Origin: Hymenobacter metallicola
GTDB taxonomy: Bacteria; Bacteroidota; Bacteroidia; Cytophagales; Hymenobacteraceae
NCBI RefSeq assembly: GCF_004745645.1
Contig: NZ_SRMB01000002.1
Coordinates: 372,001-436,000 of the forward strand
Direction of reading: 5' to 3'
DNA length: 64,000 nt
Both the position numbers and the translations under genes were made by a program. Under the pieces are notes generated by a model. That model had not been told where the DNA came from. It did not search any database and was given only the letters and a program-made list of their open reading frames with translations. This document shows, piece by piece, positions 34,913-44,604 of the stretch (position 1 is the first letter of the stretch; the number at the start of each line of letters is the position of its first letter).

Positions 34913-37900
34913 TTACTCCAGCACTACTTTGCGGGTGATGGTATAGTCGCCGACTTTCACCCGCAGCGTATAGATGCCGGTAGCCAGTCCTTTCACCGAA
35001 ATAGGAGCTTCTACCGCCCCGGCCTGCACGGCCAGCGCCTGCGTCAGCACCTGCTGGCCCAGAGCATTGAGTAGCGTGGCCTGCACGGCCTTGGCTTGCG
35101 CAGCCCCGCGGATGCGCAGCGTAACCGAGCCCGTCGAGCTGGGGTTCGGATACACACTGACCTCCCCCCCGGGCAGATCCTGGGCAGTACTCAGGATGGT
35201 CTGCCGGGCGCAGATAGTAAAGGTGCCCGTCGCGTCGCTGGAGCCGTAGCCGGCCACCAGCACATAATACTTGGTATTGGGGGCTACGTTCACGTCGAAA
35301 GTCCCGACGGTCTGGTTGTTGCCCGCGCTGGCCCGGCAGTCGACCTGGGTCAGGGCCGTCGAGCAGGCCGCGGCCGTGAAAATCCGCACCTGCCCCGCTG
35401 GCCCGCCCGTGGTAGTCATCTGAATACCCGCCGTGGAAGGACCGGTGGTCATTTCAAACCATACATCCTTGGGCGCATTCGAGGTGGTGCAGCCCGGGTT
35501 CACGTACCCGTTGGGGGCACTGGTGGTAGCTCCAAAATTACTGGCCGTCAGCGGCGTGCACGTATTGCTGGTAATGGGCAGAGTAATAGCCCCGCAGACA
35601 TCGTTGTTGGCCGGCACGGGGGCCAGCGTTGTAAAGCAAATCGGCCCCGAGGCGATGCTCACCCCCGCCGTAACGCCGCTGTTGCCGCAGTTCTGACTCA
35701 CGTAGAAACAGTACGGCGTACTGGCCGACAACCCGGAAATGTCCGTGAAGGTATCCGTCAGGCCGGTAAGGCGGGTGCCCTGGGCCGAGCCCGGCGTGAA
35801 ACCCTGCGGGCCGTACTCTACCGTGAAGGTAGCGCCGGCCACCGGAGCAGTTACGGCCCAGCTGAGGCGGGCACTAGTGGCCGTCAGGTTGCTGGCATTG
35901 AGCCCTATTGGCTCGGGGCAGCGCGTCTCGGAGCGTACGCACAGCTTGAAGCGCCCGAAGACGTTGTTGCCATCTTCGAACACCCGAATGTAGAGCACTT
36001 CCCCGGGAGCCCGGTTGGTAAGCGTGACCATGGAAAAATTATTCCGGCCGCCATCATCGTCGCAGCCTACCACCGTCAGGGCGCCGCAGGTACCCGCGTA
36101 AATGGCCATACCCGTGTCGAGCACGGGGCTACCGGCAACCGAGTCGGTAGAGGCAATCAGGCTTCCCGTAGCCGGCACCACCACCCGAAACCAGACGTCG
36201 CCGCCCGAATAGGTGGAGCAGCCCGGGGCCGGCACGCCACTAGAGCCCGTAGCCCCGGCATTGGTACCCACGATACGCGTAGTGCAGGCACTGCCAAACT
36301 GTACAGGTACCGGGGTAGCCGTAGCGCACTCGTCGTTAGCCGGCGGGTTAGCCAGGGTCGTGAAGGCGGCTGGGCTGGAACGCAGGCTACTGCCGCTGGC
36401 CCCTCCGCAGTTCTGGGTCACGTAGAACTGGTACGTACTCCCTGGTGCCAGCGTAGTCAGCTGAATGAGGTTGTTGGTCGTGGTCACCGTCGTGCTCTGG
36501 GCCGAGCCGGGCGTAAACCCAGTCGGGCCATACTCCACGGTAAACGGCCCGGTGCCACTCGTAACCGACCAGCTCAGGGTAGCCTCCGTTTGGGTAATGC
36601 CCGATACGGCTAAGTTCGTGGGAGCAACGCACGTAGTCGGCGGCGTGACGCAGATGCTGAAAGCCCCCGCAACGCTAGAAGACGAATACCCGGCTACCGA
36701 TACGTAGTACGTGGTATTGGGCGTCAGGCCGGTTACGTCGAGCGCCCCTACCCCGCCCGTGCCAGCAACAAACTTACAGGCTATCTGCGTGAAGGGTCCG
36801 GCGCAGGTGCTGGCCGAAAACACGCGCACCTGACCGGCGGGCGTACCAGTGGCCACGACGCTAGCGCCCAGGCTGGCTGGTCCGGCGGCGGCTGTCGTAA
36901 ACTTGAACCACACGTCGAGCGGGGAAGCGGCAATGCCACAGCCCGGGTTGGTGTAGCCCACCGGCGCGGTGGTAGTGGCGGCCTCATTGCTTCCCTGAGT
37001 TGGGGAGGGGCAGCCCGCGGCTACGGTTAGGGCAATTGCTCCGCAGGGCTCGTCGTTCAGCGGGGGCGTGGTGATGCAGATAGTAAAAGCCGCCGCTGCT
37101 GCCGAGGGCGTGCTGGAACCGTAGGAGAACACGCGCACGTAGTAGGTGGCCCCTATGGTCAGGCCCGTGTATACCTTTACATCCGGATCCGAGAAGCCGA
37201 CCGAGGTCAGCGTAGCACAGCTCCCGGACAATACCTGTTGCACATAGTCGCCGGTGCCATCCAGGGTGATGATGTGAGCGGTACTGGTAGCGGTAAACTT
37301 GTACCAGACGTCATCATCGGCCGTGCCCACGGGCGCAGCCAGCCCCGCGGTAGGGCCAGCCGCCTCCAGCGTGCCGCTGGTAGCGGTAGTGCAGGTCGCA
37401 CTGGGAGTCGGAGTCAGCGTAACGGCATTGGCACACTCGTCGTTTGCCGGGAGCTGGGGCGTAGTAACACAAATCGTGAAAGCAGCCGCCGTGACTGAGG
37501 GCACGGTAGCACTGTAGGAGTACACGCGCACGTAATACGTGGTGCCCACCGTCAGCCCGGTGTAGATTTTCACGTTCGGATCCGAAAAACCGACTGAGGT
37601 TAAGGTAGCACACGTACCCGACAAGAGCTGCTGCACATAGTCGCCCGAGCCGGTGAGCGTGACCGTGTGCACCGTGGAAGTAGCCGTGAACTTGTACCAC
37701 ACGTCGTCGTCGGCCGTGCCGACCGGCGTAGCCAAACCAGCTGTTGAGCCGGCATTCTCCAGCGTACCACTGGTAGCGGTAGTGCAGGTCGCACTGGGAG
37801 TCGGAGTCAGCGTAACGGCATTGGCACACTCGTCATTTGCCGGGGGCAGTACTACAGTGGGGGTTGTAATGCAGATCGTGAATTCGGCCGCCGGAGCCAC

Positions 37901-40117
37901 AAGGGGCGTCGAGCCGGAGGAGTACACACGCACATAGTATGTGGTGCCCGCCGTCAGCCCGTTGTACGTGCGCTCATTCGGGTCCGAGAATCCCTCGGAG
38001 GTAAGGCTGCCACAGGTGCCCGCCAAAACCTCCTGCACATAGTTGCCGGTGCCAGTCAGGGTGATGGTGTGGCTGGCGCCGATGGCCACAAACTTGTACC
38101 AGACATCATCGTCGGCCGTGCCGAAAGGAGTAGCCAGGCCCGTGGTGGCCGTAGCACCTTCCAGCGTACCCGAGGTGGCCGAGGCGCAGGCCGCATTGAG
38201 GGCGGCGGGCGTCAGAGTTACAGCGTTGGCACAGGCATCGTTGGCAGGAGCTACCGAGCTGGTAACGCAAATCGTAAAGGCTGCCGCTGCCGGCGTGGGT
38301 GCTGTGGCTCCATAAGAATACACGCGCACGTAGTAAGTAGCGCCGGCACTCAGACCGGTGTACGTTTTAACACTAGGATCAGAGTAGGCCACCGAGGTGA
38401 GCGTGCCGCAGCCACCCGAGAGCAGCTCCTGCACATAGTCGCCCGAGCCGGTAAGCGTGACGGTGTGCACCGCGGAAGTAGCCGTGAACTTGTACCACAC
38501 GTCATCATCAGCCGTGCCGACCGGCGTAGCCAGCCCGGCCGTAGCCGTAGCACCTTCCACCGTGCCGTTGGCAGCAGCCACACAGGCTGTGTTAGCAGCC
38601 GCAGGCGTCAGGGTCACGGCATTGGCACAGGCATCGTTGGGAGGCGCAACCGTTGTCGTTACGCAAATCGTGAAGGCTGCCGCCGTGGCCGAGGGCAACG
38701 CCGCACTGTAGGAGTATACGCGCACGTAGTAGGTAGCGCCAGCCGTCAGGCCGGTGTAGGTTCTGACGTTGGGGTCGGAGTAAGCCACCGAGGTAAGCGT
38801 GCCGCATCCACCCGAGAGCAGCTCCTGCACATAGTCGCCCGAGCCGGTAAGCGTGACGGTGTGCACCGCGGAAGTAGCCGTGAACTTGTACCACACGTCA
38901 TCATCAGCCGTGCCGACCGGGGTGAGTAAGCCCGCCGTAGGCGAGGCACCTTCCACCGTACCATTGGTAGCGGCCGAACAGGCCGTGTTGCCCGCCGCCG
39001 GGGTCAGAGTTACGGCATCGGTACAGGCATCATTGCTCGGAGGAGCTACGGCCCGCGTGATAAACGAGCCAACGCTGCTGATAGCACTAGTGCCGTTGGC
39101 GCCGCACAGCTGGGTTACGTAGAAGTCGTAGCCCGTGCTGGGAGCCAGCCCGGTAAGCGTCACGGCAGTACTAGCCGATGTCACCGTAAGGGCCTGGGCC
39201 GAACCCGGCGTGAAGCCCGTAGGACCGTACTGAATGCTATACGTGCCACTGCCGGCCGATGCCCAGGCCAGACTCGCCGTTGTGTTGGTCAGTGCGGTTA
39301 CGCTCAGGTTGCGCGGCTGGGGGCAGGCTGGCAGGGCCGCTGGTACAAAGGCGTATACCTGGCCGGTAGCCGGCTTGGTATTGATATTGGTGTTTTCAGC
39401 GGTGGAGCTGGCCGTCGGTGCGGCCGAGGCATCACTCAGGGCCAGATAGGAGCCGCTGCCGGTTCCGAGGCCGGCCAGCCCAATAGAAGCTCCTAGCGCA
39501 GTAGTAGCCGTAGTGGCCCCGGATTCTTGACGATATATAAACTCAACCCGGTTTGAGCCTTCGTAGAGCTTTACCTGAAAGGAAAGCACCGGGGCATTGG
39601 CCGCATACCGCCATTCCCAGTTAAGCCACTCAAAGGTGAATACCCGGTTTGGAGCGGTGCCCGTGGTAGTGTAGCTGCCCGAAGCGGTGGCTCCGGTCGG
39701 GTTACCATCCAGGTCGTCGAGCAAGGGAGCCACCAGCGGCCGGGTAGCGGCCGGGGCAGCCGCCAACGTGCCCGAATGATTGCTGGTGCCCGTCGTGTTG
39801 AAGGTCAGCCAGCCATTGGACGAAGCTTTCACCTGCGTGTAGGCGGCGCCGTCAAAAACAAAGCTAAATCCTAGTGGAATAACGCCGGACAAGTAGGTGT
39901 CGGCCGTCAGGCCGGTTACCACGGTTCCCCCGCTTACGGGCGTAAAAGTACCTTGCGAGGCAGCCAGCGTGTACGTGTTGACCTGGCCCTGGGCGAAGCC
40001 CGTTGCTCCCAGCCATAAGCTGAGTAGAAAAAGCAGAGCTGCCGGCCACCTCCTATTCCTCTCTAAAAGGCAAGGCGTTACAGGACCAATCAAATGGCGT
40101 AGAGATTTTTCCATCAT
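34913..40117 (-). CDS. giant T9SS-secreted repeat protein with fibronectin III domains
   Basis: The 1734-residue secreted protein has a signal peptide (about 1-44), an N-terminal beta domain (about 45-265), an FnIII domain (about 268-350), five tandem 132-residue repeats (about 358-1015) and alternating related units and FnIII domains to about 1650. It ends with a T9SS type A sorting domain (SVYPNPSSTG onwards; final KVGDYTITRKVVLE). Repeats share DACANAVTLTP, TADDDVWYKFTATS and TYYVRVYSY, a pattern like bacterial pre-peptidase C-terminal domains. The likely role is a surface or biofilm adhesin. Two ATGs lie at 40117 and 40114; a TTG at 40120 is less likely. Confidence 0.92.
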   Translation of the reverse strand: MMEKSLRHLIGPVTPCLLERNRRWPAALLFLLSLWLGATGFAQGQVNTYTLAASQGTFTPVSGGTVVTGLTADTYLSGVIPLGFSFVFDGAAYTQVKASSNGWLTFNTTGTSNHSGTLAAAPAATRPLVAPLLDDLDGNPTGATASGSYTTTGTAPNRVFTFEWLNWEWRYAANAPVLSFQVKLYEGSNRVEFIYRQESGATTATTALGASIGLAGLGTGSGSYLALSDASAAPTASSTAENTNINTKPATGQVYAFVPAALPACPQPRNLSVTALTNTTASLAWASAGSGTYSIQYGPTGFTPGSAQALTVTSASTAVTLTGLAPSTGYDFYVTQLCGANGTSAISSVGSFITRAVAPPSNDACTDAVTLTPAAGNTACSAATNGTVEGASPTAGLLTPVGTADDDVWYKFTATSAVHTVTLTGSGDYVQELLSGGCGTLTSVAYSDPNVRTYTGLTAGATYYVRVYSYSAALPSATAAAFTICVTTTVAPPNDACANAVTLTPAAANTACVAAANGTVEGATATAGLATPVGTADDDVWYKFTATSAVHTVTLTGSGDYVQELLSGGCGTLTSVAYSDPSVKTYTGLSAGATYYVRVYSYGATAPTPAAAAFTICVTSSVAPANDACANAVTLTPAALNAACASATSGTLEGATATTGLATPFGTADDDVWYKFVAIGASHTITLTGTGNYVQEVLAGTCGSLTSEGFSDPNERTYNGLTAGTTYYVRVYSSGSTPLVAPAAEFTICITTPTVVLPPANDECANAVTLTPTPSATCTTATSGTLENAGSTAGLATPVGTADDDVWYKFTATSTVHTVTLTGSGDYVQQLLSGTCATLTSVGFSDPNVKIYTGLTVGTTYYVRVYSYSATVPSVTAAAFTICVTTPQLPANDECANAVTLTPTPSATCTTATSGTLEAAGPTAGLAAPVGTADDDVWYKFTATSTAHIITLDGTGDYVQQVLSGSCATLTSVGFSDPDVKVYTGLTIGATYYVRVFSYGSSTPSAAAAAFTICITTPPLNDEPCGAIALTVAAGCPSPTQGSNEAATTTAPVGYTNPGCGIAASPLDVWFKFTTAAAGPASLGASVVATGTPAGQVRVFSASTCAGPFTQIACKFVAGTGGVGALDVTGLTPNTTYYVSVAGYSSSSVAGAFSICVTPPTTCVAPTNLAVSGITQTEATLSWSVTSGTGPFTVEYGPTGFTPGSAQSTTVTTTNNLIQLTTLAPGSTYQFYVTQNCGGASGSSLRSSPAAFTTLANPPANDECATATPVPVQFGSACTTRIVGTNAGATGSSGVPAPGCSTYSGGDVWFRVVVPATGSLIASTDSVAGSPVLDTGMAIYAGTCGALTVVGCDDDGGRNNFSMVTLTNRAPGEVLYIRVFEDGNNVFGRFKLCVRSETRCPEPIGLNASNLTATSARLSWAVTAPVAGATFTVEYGPQGFTPGSAQGTRLTGLTDTFTDISGLSASTPYCFYVSQNCGNSGVTAGVSIASGPICFTTLAPVPANNDVCGAITLPITSNTCTPLTASNFGATTSAPNGYVNPGCTTSNAPKDVWFEMTTGPSTAGIQMTTTGGPAGQVRIFTAAACSTALTQVDCRASAGNNQTVGTFDVNVAPNTKYYVLVAGYGSSDATGTFTICARQTILSTAQDLPGGEVSVYPNPSSTGSVTLRIRGAAQAKAVQATLLNALGQQVLTQALAVQAGAVEAPISVKGLATGIYTLRVKVGDYTITRKVVLE
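37050..39040 (-). repeat. five tandem ~397-bp repeats within the giant secreted protein gene
   Basis: Corresponding points in the five units lie about 395-405 bases apart (for example the GTACCACACGTC segment near 38889, 38490, 38096, 37695 and 37301). The first two units are nearly identical over more than 110 bases (38795-38915 against 38395-38515), while others differ at more positions. Confidence 0.9.
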
Positions 40118-40423
40118 CAACGGATAGATGCAGTGAAAAGGAAAGGACAGTAAGTAAGAGGGGGTTGCAGGTAGTGCAGGGCGGGGCGAATACGGACTGA
40201 TTCACCGATGGAGCGAGTGTGCTAAATCTACTATAGAGTTTTTATATAGTGAAATTTCACTATAAAATCAGCTTTCTTATATCCTGCGTTTTATACAATT
40301 CCTAGTCTTGCTTAAACGTAACAACCTATTTTAATACTACAAAAACAATTTACTTCTATATTACGGCAATGTTCTGCACACCTATGCTTCTGGTTACTAT
40401 CCTTTAAACCTTTCCTTTCTTGT
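40118..40423. other. divergent promoter region of two T9SS giants
   Basis: About 306 bases without a gene. The middle is strongly AT-rich (40210-40400) and contains the 20-base palindrome at 40245-40264. No clear TTG/TAnnTTTG pair was found on either strand. Confidence 0.55.
40245..40264. promoter_or_regulatory. 20-base perfect palindrome, candidate operator
   Basis: TATAGTGAAA is followed directly by its exact complement TTTCACTATA, with no spacer. It lies between the divergent starts (40117 and 40424), a good position for a dimeric regulator of one or both giants. Confidence 0.5.
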
Positions 40424-43400
40424 ATGCAGAAACTTTTACAAGCCACTTTCCTGCTGGTAGTTACATGGTGTGCATCGCTTGCCGGAATATCGAACGCACG
40501 GGCTTCCCACTTTCAGGGAGGACAACTAACGTATGAAGCGCTGGGAAACAACCGCTACAAGGTTTCCCTCACCGTATTTCGCGACTGTGGCGGCCAGGCC
40601 TTCAGCACTATCAACCCCGTTCTGAACTACCGCACGACCGGCTGCACCGAGGGCGCGGATGCACCGATGACGCTGGTCGGGCGGCCGGAGGCCGGCAGCC
40701 CCTACTGCGCCAGCACCCCCGGCGGCCCCAGCCAGTGCGGCAGCGGCCTGCTGACCAACTACGAGCGGGGCGTATTCGAAGCAACCGTGACCTTGCCCCC
40801 GGCCCCGGAATGGACCCTGAGTGTCATCGGAGTGGTACGCCCCGCCACGGCCAACATCGTCGGGAGCCCCAACCTCTACTACGAAGCCCGGCTTAATAAC
40901 CTGCTTCCCCAGGGCCAAAGCATTCAGAATACGTCGGCCCAGTACCAGGTCCTCGATATTCCGATTCCCTTCGTGTGCTACAAGCAGGAGCGCACCGTCA
41001 CGTTTTCGGCCACCGAGCCCGATGGAGATTCACTGGTGTACAGCCTGGCTGCTCCCCTGGTTGGCTGCAACGACCCGGCGACCTACAAATCCTATTCGAG
41101 CAACGGGGTTCCGGCCATCGACCTGACTCCGCCCGGCGGGGCGCCTTGCCTGGCGTATATTCAAGACAACCAGGGTACGTACAGCCCTACCTACCCCATT
41201 TCCTCGTATAATATTTCGGGCACTTGCCCGCTGAAAACCGCAGTTAAGGCCTTCAACTTCAATGCCTCGCTGGGTACCTTCACCTTTACACCGGCCAGCT
41301 ACAATACGACTGTTAACTCACCGGAAAACAAGTACATCGTAGTAGGTCAGGTAACGGAGTATCGCCGCCTGGTGAACCCGATTACCAAGCAAAAGCAGTA
41401 CTACAAAGTAGGACAGGTACGGCGCGACATGCTGCTGGTGGTTATCGACTGCAACACCAACAGCCAGCCCGGGCCGCCCATCGGCAGCGGTTTTGTGAAG
41501 TCGGGGGTACAAATCGTCAATTCGCGGGATTCTACCTTCGTGACGGCCTATACCTGCAACTACACCGAAGTCCGTTTCCGCTTCAGCGACCCGAACCCCA
41601 ACGATATTCTGACGGTAACGCACCCGGAGCTGGACCCTTCCATCCCGACCCTGCAGAAGCCCACGTATCTGCCGGCCGACGTAGCCACGTTCGAGCTACT
41701 GGGCAATGGCACCCGGGCCCCAGCCGGTATTCTGCGCATCCAGCCCGATATTGCCTTCCTGGGTAAAACCTACCGGATTCCCATCAAGATTGAGGATAAT
41801 GCCTGTCCTAACAAGGGCATCCAGTACCGGACCATCGTGCTGAAAATTGAGAAAGGCAACTTCGCCCGGGTGGTAACCTCGACGGCCAACCCGGAAATCT
41901 GCGCCGGCACCTCGCTGAAGCTGTCGGCGGCTCCTTTCCGCCCCGACTCAACCAGTGGCGTGCCCGCCCGGTATGGCTACCGGTGGGAAGCCGCCCCAGG
42001 CCTGCCGACCAGCCAGCTCGAAAGCCAGGACGTGACCGTGACCCCACTGGTAACGACGCGGTATAAGGTGCGCATCCTGGGCCTGGACTTCCGGGCCGGG
42101 ACCTGCTCCGACACGGCTTCGGTACTCGTGCGCGTGCAGCAGGCCATCCGAACGACGGCGGCCACCACTTCCCCTCTCATCTGCGCCGGTACTACGGCGA
42201 CCATCACGGCCAACTCCACCCGGCCCGGTGGTAGCGCCCAGGAAACGTTCAGCTACCAGTGGGCCCCTGCCAACGGACTCAGCAGCGCCGACCTGACCAA
42301 GCCCACCATTACCGTCAAGCCCACCACCACGACGCGCTACAAGCTCACCATCACCGGGAGCCAAGCCACGGCCTGCCGCCTCGATACCACCTCGGTGCTG
42401 GTGCGGGTGCAGCAGCGGATTCAGCCCAAGCTTAGTGTTGACCACAATGAGCTTTGCGCCGGCAATACGACCACTATTTCAGCCAGCGCAGTTCGGCCCG
42501 AAGGCAGTGCCCAAGAAACGTTTAGCTACCAGTGGGCCGCCGCCGGGGGACTTAGCAGTGGAGATATGACCAAGGCGACGCTCACCGTCCGGCCAACCGT
42601 AACAACGCGCTACAAGCTCACCGTTACCGGGAGCCTGGCCACGGCCTGCACGCCCGATACCACCTCGGTGCTGATCCGGGTGCAGCAGCCCATTCAGGCA
42701 GCAGTGAAAGCCTCGCAGCCCTTCGTTTGCTCGGGTAGCACGGCTACCCTTACGGCCACGGCCACCCGGCCGGGCGGCAGCCCCCAGGAAACGTTGAGCT
42801 ACCAGTGGGCCGCCGCCGAGGGCCTCAGCAGCGCCGACCTGACCAAACCCACTATTACCGTCCGACCCAGAGTTACGACCCGTTTTAAGCTTACCGTTAC
42901 GGGCAGCCAGGCCACGGCTTGCGGCACCGATACCACCTCGGTGCTGGTGCGGGTAACGGTACCGGTTACGCCCGCCTTCAAAGCCGACTCAGTGGCGGCG
43001 GCCGGGCGCAGCATCACCCAGCCGCCCCTCACGTTTACTTTCACCAACCTGTCGAAGGAAAATGACCGGCAAGCCAGTACTTCTACCCGCTACCGGTGGT
43101 CGTTTCAACGCCTGCTCAACAGTAAGGGCCAGCCCGTAACGGAGGCCGAAAACTTCTTCTCGACCAGCCCCACCACCGCTACCCAAAAGCTCGACGTGGC
43201 CGGGGTGTACCGCATTCGGCTGCGGGCCGGCGTTTCTATCGGCACTGGTACGCCCTGTGAGGAAGCCGTAGCCGAGCTGAATGTACGGGTGCCGGACTCG
43301 GAGATGCCCAACGTCTTTACCCCGAACGGGGACGGAATCAACGACGCCTTCGTGCTGTCGACGGAGGCCCTGAACAGCAACATCCAGATCTTCAACCGCT

Positions 43401-43537
43401 GGGGCCGACAGGTCTTCAGCGCCACCAGCTACCGCAACGACTGGAGTGGGGATGCGCAGCCCGCGGGCGTGTATTACTACGTGCTGACGGACGTGAACGG
43501 CTCCACGCGCAAGGGCTGGGTAGAGCTGGTACGCTAG
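40424..43537 (+). CDS. T9SS type B (gliding-motility-associated CTD) Ig-repeat protein
   Basis: The 1037-residue protein has a signal peptide (cut near NARA, about residue 27) and an N-terminal domain of about 450 residues that begins SHFQGGQLTYEALGNNRYK, seen at the start of many Bacteroidota secreted PKD-type proteins. Four Ig-like repeats follow (about 481-845), each with CAGTT-like start, SYQWA and TTRYKLTVTGS. The C-terminus (about 962-1037) is the CHU_C type B sorting domain: NVFTPNGDGINDAF, then IFNRWGRQVF, then a GWVELVR end. It is therefore exported by T9SS and kept at the surface. Divergent from the other giant. Confidence 0.95.
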   Translation: MQKLLQATFLLVVTWCASLAGISNARASHFQGGQLTYEALGNNRYKVSLTVFRDCGGQAFSTINPVLNYRTTGCTEGADAPMTLVGRPEAGSPYCASTPGGPSQCGSGLLTNYERGVFEATVTLPPAPEWTLSVIGVVRPATANIVGSPNLYYEARLNNLLPQGQSIQNTSAQYQVLDIPIPFVCYKQERTVTFSATEPDGDSLVYSLAAPLVGCNDPATYKSYSSNGVPAIDLTPPGGAPCLAYIQDNQGTYSPTYPISSYNISGTCPLKTAVKAFNFNASLGTFTFTPASYNTTVNSPENKYIVVGQVTEYRRLVNPITKQKQYYKVGQVRRDMLLVVIDCNTNSQPGPPIGSGFVKSGVQIVNSRDSTFVTAYTCNYTEVRFRFSDPNPNDILTVTHPELDPSIPTLQKPTYLPADVATFELLGNGTRAPAGILRIQPDIAFLGKTYRIPIKIEDNACPNKGIQYRTIVLKIEKGNFARVVTSTANPEICAGTSLKLSAAPFRPDSTSGVPARYGYRWEAAPGLPTSQLESQDVTVTPLVTTRYKVRILGLDFRAGTCSDTASVLVRVQQAIRTTAATTSPLICAGTTATITANSTRPGGSAQETFSYQWAPANGLSSADLTKPTITVKPTTTTRYKLTITGSQATACRLDTTSVLVRVQQRIQPKLSVDHNELCAGNTTTISASAVRPEGSAQETFSYQWAAAGGLSSGDMTKATLTVRPTVTTRYKLTVTGSLATACTPDTTSVLIRVQQPIQAAVKASQPFVCSGSTATLTATATRPGGSPQETLSYQWAAAEGLSSADLTKPTITVRPRVTTRFKLTVTGSQATACGTDTTSVLVRVTVPVTPAFKADSVAAAGRSITQPPLTFTFTNLSKENDRQASTSTRYRWSFQRLLNSKGQPVTEAENFFSTSPTTATQKLDVAGVYRIRLRAGVSIGTGTPCEEAVAELNVRVPDSEMPNVFTPNGDGINDAFVLSTEALNSNIQIFNRWGRQVFSATSYRNDWSGDAQPAGVYYYVLTDVNGSTRKGWVELVR
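41866..42960 (+). repeat. four Ig-like repeats of ~270-290 bp
   Basis: Units start near 41866, 42154, 42415 and 42691. The last three share long near-identical runs, for example AGCTACCAGTGGGCC and CAAGCTCACC.TTACCGGGAG. The first is more diverged. Confidence 0.8.
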
Positions 43538-43560
43538 CGAAAACCGTCCGTGCCCAAATG

Positions 43561-43603
43561 CCACAAAAAAGGCGCTGTACCCAGTACAGCGCCTTTTTTG
43601 TGG
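43561..43603. terminator. long symmetrical bidirectional terminator
   Basis: CCACAAAAAAGGCGCTGTAC pairs exactly with its complement, giving a 20-bp stem with a 3-base centre, between the Ig-repeat gene and the convergent CDF gene. Confidence 0.94.
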
Positions 43604-43614
43604 TGTTTATTAGG

Positions 43615-44604
43615 CTACTTCTCCAGACTGTGGCGCTCATTTTTCACGGCGTTGGCCAGCGTCCAGGGTACCTCGTGGGCAAAGGGATGCTGACGAACCG
43701 GACACTCGGGCATGTGGCACAGCGAGCAGGCGGCAAACGTGCAGGGGTCGGCGTGCACAAACATTTCCACCTCCACGTCAAAGCGCTGCTTGATCAGACC
43801 TTCGATGCGGTTCAGCTCGTTGTGGGTTTCCTCCAGGCTAAAGTAATACGGCATCTGCATGTGGCAGTCGATGTGCAGATTGGCCCCGTAGCGCAGCACC
43901 CGCAGGTTGTGCACGTCTATCCACGGGGGCAGGCGGTGCTGCTGCAGCTCGGCAATAACCTGCTCCACGGTAGCCACATCCGACTCATCCATCAAAGCCG
44001 ATACCGAGCGGCGCACCATGCGGTAGCCATTTACTACAATGAACACGCCCAGCAGCAGGGCCGCTCCGGCGTCGAAGAGTACGTTGCCCGTAACCACAAC
44101 CAGTACCAGGGCCACGCACGATACCAGGGTGCTCAGGGCGTCGATGTACAGGTGCTGCCCGTCGCCGACCAGGGCCGCCGAGTTCATCTTTTTGCCCGAG
44201 CTGACCAGCAGAAAGCCCACTCCCAGATTTACCAGGGCCGTAATGGCCAGCAGCAGCATGCCCGCGTCGGGCCGGGCCACCGTGTGGGGGTGCAGCATGG
44301 CCATTACGGCACTGTAGAAAATATACACGCCCGCAATCAGGATCAGGGCGCCTTCGAAGCCCACCGACAGGTACTCGACTTTGCCGTGCCCGTAGGGGTG
44401 GTTTTCATCCTTGGGCTGGTCCGACAGATACAGGCTGTATAGGGCGAAGCCGCTGGTAAAAACGTTGATAATCGACTCCAGCGCATCGGTCAGCACGGCC
44501 TGCGAGGCGGTGAGAAAGTAGGCGTAGAACTTGATGGCTACCAGCCCAACGCTGACGACCAGCGACAATAAGCCAAGACGGTTCTTGGATTGGGTAAAAG
44601 TCAT
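43615..44604 (-). CDS. cation diffusion facilitator (CDF) family exporter with Cys-rich tail
   Basis: The 329-residue antiporter has six predicted helices and the CDF metal-site signatures (TDALESIINVF in helix II, HPYGHGKVEYLS after helix III, LYIDALSTLVSC in helix V), then the cytoplasmic domain. The C-terminus carries cysteines at 288, 293, 296 and 301 (Cx4CxxCx4C) followed by PVRQHPF, a plausible metal sensor or store. CDF proteins export zinc, iron or manganese. It is divergent from the NRAMP importer and shares its control region, which favours manganese or iron. The start at 44604 follows from MTFTQSKNRLGLL; upstream codons are not family-like. Confidence 0.93.
   Translation of the reverse strand: MTFTQSKNRLGLLSLVVSVGLVAIKFYAYFLTASQAVLTDALESIINVFTSGFALYSLYLSDQPKDENHPYGHGKVEYLSVGFEGALILIAGVYIFYSAVMAMLHPHTVARPDAGMLLLAITALVNLGVGFLLVSSGKKMNSAALVGDGQHLYIDALSTLVSCVALVLVVVTGNVLFDAGAALLLGVFIVVNGYRMVRRSVSALMDESDVATVEQVIAELQQHRLPPWIDVHNLRVLRYGANLHIDCHMQMPYYFSLEETHNELNRIEGLIKQRFDVEVEMFVHADPCTFAACSLCHMPECPVRQHPFAHEVPWTLANAVKNERHSLEK

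Noticed and set aside
35096..36613. A 505-codon plus-strand frame opposite the giant repeat protein
   Set aside because: Antisense shadow with Arg/Gly-rich composition produced by the repeat coding strand.
37050..39040. Possible CRISPR array or mobile element at the 397-bp repeats
   Set aside because: The repeats are coding, in frame and match repeated protein domains; no spacers or transposase are present.
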